Origin: Stenogyne calaminthoides
Taxonomy: Eukaryota; Streptophyta; Magnoliopsida; Lamiales; Lamiaceae
Direction: 5' to 3'
Assembly (NCBI GenBank): GCA_037126765.1
Contig: JBBCBC010000033.1
Coordinates: 8,446,085-8,510,084 of the forward strand
Length of the DNA stretch: 64,000 nucleotides
Within the stretch, counting starts at the first letter, position 1; the number at the start of each line of letters is the position of its first letter. Under the pieces are notes generated by a model. That model was not told the DNA's origin and did no database searches. It worked only from the letters and a program-made list of their open reading frames with translations. Below, piece by piece: positions 57,817-64,000 of the stretch. Position numbers and translations under genes: made by a program.

Positions 57817-58040
57817 GTATTGTGTATCCATTCAGGTGCATTGTGTATTTATAATGTATTTTAAAATTATGCAATTTATTATATTAAAAAATGTAATTTA
57901 TTTATATTGAACCGTACAACTAATAATATGAAAAAATAGTTACACAATTTAGTGTAAACAAGTTACACTTTTTAATATAACAAGTTGCACGATTTTAAAA
58001 TGTATTATGAGTTCACGGTGCATTTGAGTGTACATGAGAC
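57817..58040. mobile_element. MITE of the GTGCAC family, copy 1
   Basis: Ends CAGGTGCATTGTGTATTTAT and, reverse-complemented, AAATGCACCGTGAACTCATA, both leading to ATTTTAAAAT/ACATTTTA blocks. The inside has CAATTTATTATATTAAAAAA-like sequence shared with copies at 60889 and 61130. Confidence 0.6.
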
Positions 58041-59398
58041 CCACTCATACATGTAAGGAATCAAATATGTAGGGCGAAAAGCCTCTTGTTAGATTATCTC
58101 TTTTACTTTCCAAAATACAATTTTACTTGATATATATGTCGACAATAACAATGTAGACTGAGTTCAAAATTACATTGAATTTCATCAAAATATATATGAT
58201 AAAAATATGAAACGGGTACAACTTAATTAGCATAAATCAACACCCACTTCTTCCAAAGTGTTAAAGCGTCAATGTCCAAATTATGTCTCATCTCAATCAA
58301 GTTTGCTTCAATATTTATATACCATGTATACAACACTAAGTGAATATTATTTGTTCATGCACCGCTTAATCAGTGAATGCGTTTTGCTTTAGAAAAAAGA
58401 ATAGATATTTTAAAGATTTTAAAAAAAGTAATTGTTGAATTAAAAAAAGATATTCGTTAATTGAGTATTAATTAAAGATAGTAATTAAATAGTGATTAAT
58501 TGCTTTAAAAAAAAAATGATAGTAATTACTAATTAATTAATGGAGTATATGTTTTAAGGATCTCGTTGATTTTATTAATTTCTGGTAATTGTATCTGTCA
58601 TCTTTGGTAATTGCATGTTTTTATATATAACTTAATTTAATCTTAGTTGTTTTTTAATCTGAATTAATTTAAAATAAAATAATATTAGAGTTATCTCAAT
58701 TATATGTGATAAAATTATTATAAATTATTTTAAAATAAAAAAAATAAAAGTACCATGTCAAATAAAATATAGCACACAAAATTTCTACAGATAAGTAGAT
58801 CACATAAATTACATAATAAAATCAGCAAGAGGATCTTGCAAGATTCTTCGTAGTTACCTTACACAAGATGACTTGTTCTGATATGATAAGAAATTGGTGT
58901 TTTTTTCCCCTTATATACCAAGAGACACAAAATCAGCAATTGACGTATAGATTATTTGATGTAATTAAATAAATGCCGATAAGATCTTAGACAAGACTAG
59001 TTCCAAATTTAGAATAACGACATTGCCAATGTCAAAGTTAAAATATATCCTAAATTTTATTAGATATATCAATGTCCATGAAAGATTAATGAATGTATAC
59101 TAAATTTGTCAAAAAAAAAAAAAAAATGAAAGATTGAATGTATACTAACTCTCTTGTGAAATATTGCATGTGCAATACTAACACAATTAAGGTAAAAGAC
59201 TAAGTATTTTGCGGGTCATGACGGGTCGGTGGCTGGTAGCTCATTAAACTCGGTCGTTACCGACTTAATATATATTTATAGAAGGATATCTTTGTAGAAT
59301 TTGTATTGTAGTGTAATATTACGTACGGATCTATTGTTAACCAATTTGGTCATAGGTTCAATTCAATTCTTGTTGAACACATAATTTTGTAAATGTTG
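58041..59398. other. AT-rich intergenic DNA
   Basis: No gene. 58195-58300 (GGGTACAACTTAATTAGC, ATTATGTCTCATCTC) is inverted relative to 49720-49800, another dispersed repeat. The rest is A/T-rich with homopolymer runs. Confidence 0.45.
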
Positions 59399-59692
59399 TT
59401 TGTTTTTATCAAGTTTGTGTATGTTACTACATGTGTGTGTTACTAAATGAAAAAAAATGTGATACTTATAGAAGCGAAATGTAATACTACGTGAAAAAAA
59501 TATACATTATCATTCTCCAAAAAAATTACAATATCATTCTTCATGTGTTTGTTTTTGTCAAGTTTTTGTGTGTGTTACTACATGTGTGTGTTACTACATG
59601 AAAAAAGTGTGATACTTTTAGAAACGAAATGTATTACTACGTGAAAAAAAAAATACAATATCATCATTTACAAATTACATTATCATTCTCCA
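59399..59692. repeat. Tandem duplication, ~145-bp unit
   Basis: GTTTGTTTTTATCAAGTTTG to the ATTATCATTCTCC segment, then the same block again from ~59547, with ACATGTGTGTGTTACTA in both. Two diverged units. Confidence 0.7.
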
Positions 59693-60332
59693 TGTGTTAC
59701 TTCATGGATAAGTTAACATTACTACATTGTTATATTAAAAAAAATTCATATCTTAATACGTATTAAAACATAACGTAACATATGAATGTTCACAAGGTAA
59801 CACATTGTGTTCATATGGTAACACATGAATATTCACACAGTATTACAAATGCATATATACAAGTATTACATATTACTAACAATACATGTGTTACTACATG
59901 AAAAAAAAAATGTTACCATATGAGAAAAAATGTATTACCACATTAACAAAAATCAGTATAAGCGCGAAAAAAAATTCATGAATCCAACAGGATGAAGAAC
60001 AACCGAAGAAAACAAAAAAAATTATAGGGTTAAAGAACAACGTGAGAAGAGTGTAGAAGGATATAAAAATTGCGTTAGAAAATCGAGAGAAAAAAGAATG
60101 GAAGGACCTGTAAATTTGCAAGGATGAGAAAACTAAAGAAAGCGATAAGAATATGAAAGAACTTGAAAAAAGGAAGAGAAAAAAAAAAGAAAAAGAAGAA
60201 CAAGAACAAGAGAAGAGAAAACCTAGAGATCAAATAAAAATCAATTGAAATCTGATCGTGAGAAAGAAAAAATCTAAAGAGTAGGATCCACTTAAGCGAG
60301 CCTGACCCGCAAAAAAATTCAGATAAGAACTA
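59693..60332. other. AT-rich intergenic DNA
   Basis: Repeats of GTAACACAT / TGTTACTACATG continue from the tandem duplication. A purine-rich stretch lies at 60110-60260. No gene. Confidence 0.4.
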
Positions 60333-60604
60333 CTCCCTCCGTCCACCAATTTTATGCACACTTGTCTTATTTGTCCGTCCATCAATCTTATGCACACCAC
60401 ATTTATGGAAAAAATCAATTTATCTTTATCCCCAACCACCATTTAATTACTTAAATGCAATTGTACTTTCACTCACAACCAACAACTTTATTAATAAATA
60501 AATCCCAAAATATTCTATAATACCCTTACTTTCTGTACTTTATCTATTTTTTTTTAAAAATATATATCAAAAGCATCAAACATAAGTTTAGTGGACGAAT
60601 AGAG
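60333..60604. mobile_element. Stowaway-type MITE, second copy
   Basis: CTCCCTCCGTCCACCAATTT at the left; reverse complement of the right end CTCTATTCGTCCACTAAACT; TA on both sides (60331-60332, 60605-60606). 272 bp. Confidence 0.8.
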
Positions 60605-60888
60605 TATATTATATAAAAACAGAGTATGTAATATTGCATACAAATTTTTATCTTTAGAATGTATTAACATTTTATTCATTGAAAATGCACATGCTGAAAA
60701 CTTGATTATACAGTCTGATATATATAGTCAAAAAAATTTAAATTTTGTAAAACGAAGACAAATTTTGATTCCACATTAATTGCATCTCGAGTCACGGGGC
60801 AATTTATATTGGTGAGTCATTGTTGACTTAGTCACATACCATATATATGTCACTTAAATAATAAAAATTGTCTAGGTCTTCTATGTAA

Positions 60889-61078
60889 CCGGGTGCACTG
60901 TGCACTCATAGTGCATTTTAGAAGCGTGCAACTTGTTATGTTAAAAAGTGCAACTTATTTATACTAAAAAGTGTAATTGTTAATATGGGAACATAGTTGC
61001 ATACTTCAGTTTGGAATAGTTGCATGTTTAAAATTTGTATAGTTGCACGCTTTTAAAATGTACTAGGAGTGTACGGTG
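60889..61078. mobile_element. MITE of the GTGCAC family, copy 2
   Basis: Inverted ends CCGGGTGCACTGTGCACTC and CCGGGTGCACCGTACACTCC (reverse complement), each followed by a conserved CATTTTA. The interior has GTGCAACTTGTTATGTTAAA. The best preserved of four copies in the window. Confidence 0.7.
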
Positions 61079-61129
61079 CACCCGGATGCATATGAGACCC
61101 ACTCTAAAAAATTTATTAAGTATTTTATA

Positions 61130-61322
61130 CATACAGGATGCACGATAAAGTTATAGTGCATTTTAGAAGCATGTAATTTATTATATTAATACATTTTGTT
61201 TACATTAAACTGTGCAATTATTAATATAAAAAAATAGTTACACGATTTAGTGTAAACAAATTGCATCTTTCAATATAAAAATTTATATATTTCTAAAATA
61301 CACTATTAGTTCACGGTGCAAC
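61130..61322. mobile_element. MITE of the GTGCAC family, copy 3
   Basis: Ends AGGATGCACGATAAAGTTAT and CAGTTGCACCGTGAACTAAT (reverse complement). Diverged interior (ATGTAATTTATTATATTAAT). Immediately next to copy 2. Confidence 0.6.
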
Positions 61323-61344
61323 TGGACGGGCCCTCCCTAAAAAA

Positions 61345-61579
61345 ATCTACTGAAATGCAATAAATTGATACACGCTGGATTTATTAACAAGAGAGTATTA
61401 TTGATCAAGCAGTGAAAACATACATATTAATTCGTTCGATTCAACAAACACAAAATAGTAAAATCACGTATTGTCACACCTCTTGCACCACACATGCTTA
61501 GTATATTCTAAGCACGCACTTTATTTATAATCTCTCATATATATAAGCTGATGTTTAATAATTTTAAACATAGCTTCAT
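61345..61579 (-). other. GRP2 3' UTR and downstream flank
   Basis: Parallels the GRP1 flank (46825-47025), including TTTAATAATTTTAAACA just after the stop codon. Confidence 0.6.
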
Positions 61580-61815
61580 TTAGTTTTGTATCTTCTCGCC
61601 GGCGTAATTGCAGCACCGGCAGCCGTGGTGTCCACAGCACCGCCCGTAGTGGCAGCCGTCGCCATGTCCACCACCACCGTATCCACCACGTCCGCCACCA
61701 CCACGTCCTCCGCCACCGTAGCCTCCACGTCCACCACCACCGTAGCCTCCCCGTCCACCACCACCGTAGCCTCCATGTCCCCCACTGTAGCCCCCACCAT
61801 CACCAAGTTGCTCAC
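61580..61815 (-). pseudogene. GRP2: second exon of a GRP1 paralogue, first exon not in window
   Basis: Splice acceptor AAAATTCAG|GTGAGC at 61816. The exon reads EQLGDGGGYSGGHGGYGGGG, a longer Gly/Arg/Tyr repeat (GGYGGGGRGG units), then CHYGRCCGHHGCRCCNYAGE and a stop, 78 codons in the phase of GRP1 exon 2. The coding part is undamaged. No exon 1 like GRP1's is found up to 62347, where element D begins, so the gene is either split by an intron insertion or has lost its signal-peptide exon. Intact gene with a long intron remains possible; I call it broken only tentatively. Confidence 0.6.
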
Positions 61816-62347
61816 CTGAATTTTAAAACCACTTTAGGAAAGCATTGAAGTAATTGAGCCGAAACGAATCTTGAAGGGTATGTTTGTTTTGAGACTCACC
61901 CGGATGGACTTAGAAATTTATAATCCAAGTCACATACTAGTTGGGGATTTCCAAATCCAGCTTTCAAATCTACTCCTATAAAATATACATATATATAGTT
62001 TTCAAATCCACTTCTATAAAATATATCTATATACCTATTTTCACAAAATTCAATACAATCATATCATCACTTTTCTACCACCCACTTATTCTCTCACTCA
62101 ATACAATATAATAATACAACATCAATCACTATTATATATTGTTTGAGTTTGATTATTTTTTATTTAGTTGAGCTTGAACTTAATTACGGAATATTCACAA
62201 AAAAGTTCGAGTATAATCGAGCCTAATCGAGCATAATAATATAAATTTTAAATTAGAATAATTCATCAATTAATTATAAAAACAAAATTATCATATTTTT
62301 ATATTTATTACATATATTTAGTGTGAATATTATAAATCAAAATAAAA
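61816..62347 (-). other. GRP2 intron remnant
   Basis: The first ~70 bp next to the acceptor resemble the GRP1 intron end (AGGAAAGC, ATTGAGC, AAGGGTA). The rest is AT-rich without recognisable content up to the element D junction. Confidence 0.5.
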
Positions 62348-62399
62348 TGATCTTCTTTGGATTTGTAGTCCTTCTTTCTGGATGAAGATCCTTCAGCTT

Positions 62400-63323
62400 T
62401 TAGTCCTTCTTCTTCTCAGTAGACTTGTCTTCAGCTTCTGAGTTGTTCCTGTTCCTGTACCTGGTATCCTTATAGTACCTTTTGTATTTTCCAAATCTGT
62501 GGTTTATTTTCGCAAACCTTCTTGCCATCAGGGCAATTGTCTCATCTTTTTCATCCTGAATTTTGTTAGATGAGATCTCAGGTTCTTTAGAGCTACAGAT
62601 TTTTCCTTGTGCTTTGAAAGCCACATGTTTGTTAGATGAAGTATCATCTTTGCTATCAGATTTCTTAGTTTTCTTATCAACGACAAACTCATAGGCTTTC
62701 AACTCAGAGAAAACCTGTTGATATGACATAGAAGCAATATCTTTGGTGTTCTCAATCACTACAGCATGAATATCCCATTTCTTAGACAGTCCTCTAAGAA
62801 TTTTCAGAGCAATTTCTCTTTTGGGATATCTTTTCCCAAGAGCACTTAGATCATTCATAATGCTAGTAAATCTGACTTCAAGTCTTTCAATAGATTCACC
62901 ATCTTACATTTCAAAACCATCAAATTTGGCAATAGCCACAGATAGTTTATTTTCTTTGATATGATCAGTGCCTTGACACATTATAGCAAGTGTGTCCCAA
63001 ATTTCTTTAGCAGTTTCACAGTGAGAAATCATTCCCATAACACCATCATCAATAGTGCTATACAGTGTGTCTTTAGCAATATAATCCAAGTTAACCAACT
63101 TCCTCTCTTCAGGAGTAAGTTGATCACCAGTTTTGGGAAATTCATCCCTTGTATCATCTTTTTCAGCATCATTGGATATAGGATTAACAAACTTATATTC
63201 AAAAGGTCCTTGAGACACAACTCTCCACATTCTCTCATGTTTAGAGTACAGGTGTGCCTGCATTCTCAATCTCCATAGATCATAGTTCTCAACTGAGAAC
63301 ATAGGTAGTTTCTTAGAAGGCAT
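62400..63323 (-). pseudogene. Element D gag, one stop, truncated
   Basis: MPSKKLPMFSVENYDLWRLR starts at 63323. The frame is continuous to 62400 except a TAA at 62901-62903 (FEM*DGESIE; element C has FEMEEGESID). Contains AKEIWDTLAIMCQGTD and ILRGLSKKWDIHAV. A frameshift near 62400 then the element breakpoint remove the zinc knuckle. About 75% identical by eye to element C gag. Confidence 0.85.
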
Positions 63324-63433
63324 GATGAAATAGCCTTATACGATATTAGCAGTAAGATCTATTCAGTAGACCACCAAAGTCTCTCAGAAAATAAGACTAT
63401 GGCTACCAAAGCTAGTGGTCAGTTAGAACCACT

Positions 63434-63445
63434 GCTCTGATACCA
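63434..63445 (-). other. Element D primer-binding site (initiator tRNA-Met)
   Basis: TGGTATCAGAGC on the minus strand, exact, two bases inside the LTR start. Confidence 0.95.
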
Positions 63446-63447
63446 CT

Positions 63448-64000
63448 TGTTGGTCCCGGGGAAAATGAGTTCCACACGTGTATGGGGGGGGATACACGTG
63501 TATAGTGATTTTTAACTTTTTAGAAAATACTATAATCGAGAGTCGAAAGTTGTCTGAAGTTTCGATCTGAAGTTTCTACAATAGAGTCCAAATAAGCTTG
63601 AAGCACAAAATGCCGGTTTGACAACTATCTATAAAGTCTCACCGAATGTGAGACAATAAGATCGTTTTACTTTGATGAAAATCTTTCTTAATGAGACAAA
63701 TGATTAAGGTTGTGATTAGCTCAATTGTTTCTGATTCGAAGTTTCTAAAATAGAGTCCAAATAATGACAATTATAGTGGTTTTTGAAGTAGATAATAATC
63801 TTACCTTAAGCTTTCGACTACTCAAGGGAGTTGATCGGTTTGACAACTATCTATACTTCTTTTCTAAAGCTTTTATCTAGAATCTTGGAATGTGTAGGCC
63901 CTAAGTTTATACTCGTTTTACTTTGATGAAAATCTTTTCTTAATGAAACAGTGATTAAGGTTGTGATCAAGTTAGTGCAACTTCAGTGGATTGTTTCCAA
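63448..64000 (-). repeat. Element D 5' LTR, cut by window end
   Basis: TGTTGGTCCCGGGG at the inner edge, then ACACGTGTATGGGGGGGG and GTAGGCCCTAAGTTTATACT. A segment of ~250 bp (GTTTCTACAATAGAGTCC, GACAACTATCTATA) is partly duplicated inside. Confidence 0.8.

Larger units (their letters stand above)
62348..64000 (-). mobile_element. Element D: 5' end of a copia element related to B and C, truncated
   Basis: The LTR (from 63448 to beyond the window), PBS and gag are present. Homology to element C stops at about 62348 in the Lys-rich tail of gag, before the zinc knuckle. No TSD at that junction, so a deletion or rearrangement is likely. The LTR matches the fragment at 20848-22250 better than those of B or C, so D represents a subfamily. 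Confidence 0.8.

Noticed and set aside
61586..61819. Plus-strand 77-codon Ala/Val/Thr-rich frame
   Set aside because: Antisense of the GRP2 Gly-rich exon; the composition is a mirror of GGN/GGT codons.

Overview
The window looks like intergenic DNA of a flowering plant, probably a eudicot; I cannot name the species. The reasons are Ty1/copia elements primed by initiator tRNA-Met, Stowaway, Tourist and hAT-type miniature elements, LINE fragments, and a pair of plant glycine-rich protein (GRP) genes with a GT-AG intron. There are no prokaryotic features. Only one host gene appears intact: GRP1, minus strand, 47026-48324. A paralogous second exon (GRP2) lies at 61580-61815.

The left part (1-22250) is nested LTR retrotransposons. 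Element A (minus) runs from the left edge to its 5' LTR at 9614-~11115. It abuts element B (plus), which lacks gag and its 5' LTR and ends with a 2.0-kb LTR at 18855-20847. That LTR is followed directly by a truncated related LTR (20848-22250). The simplest reading is A inserted in B, and B inserted in an older LTR. From 22251 to 25408 come an 87-bp tandem array, a probable Ty3/gypsy LTR, a poly(A)-tailed RNase H fragment, and a small inverted-repeat element that holds a 5'-truncated LINE with a 12-bp target-site duplication (TSD).

The middle (25418-41839) is one Mutator-like element with ~85-bp terminal inverted repeats and a perfect 9-bp TSD. Almost all of it is element C (25670-40402, minus), a 14.7-kb copia element with 2.06-kb LTRs, a matching PBS, a PPT and a 5-bp TSD. 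Element C has gag, protease, integrase, RT and RNase H in copia order, then a further ~3.6 kb of coding sequence before the 3' LTR. Elements B and C carry homologous versions of this extra region, and element A carries a differently sequenced region in the same place. The predicted protein is very large, coiled-coil and basic, with no visible signal peptide or membrane segment.

The right part (42239-64000) holds a LINE-like insertion that keeps only ORF1 (15-bp TSD), itself split in frame by a 1.84-kb solo LTR. It also holds the GRP pair, a nearly complete Tnt1-like copia element E (49934-54932) whose RT active site is mutated, several families of miniature elements, and the 5' end of element D (62348-64000), which lies just upstream of GRP2 exon 2.

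Element coding regions alternate between clean stretches, rich in CAG/CTG and poor in CpG, and broken stretches with the opposite composition. Part of the apparent decay may therefore be base-calling error at methylated CHG sites rather than biology. Frameshifts in elements A, B and C should be read with that in mind.
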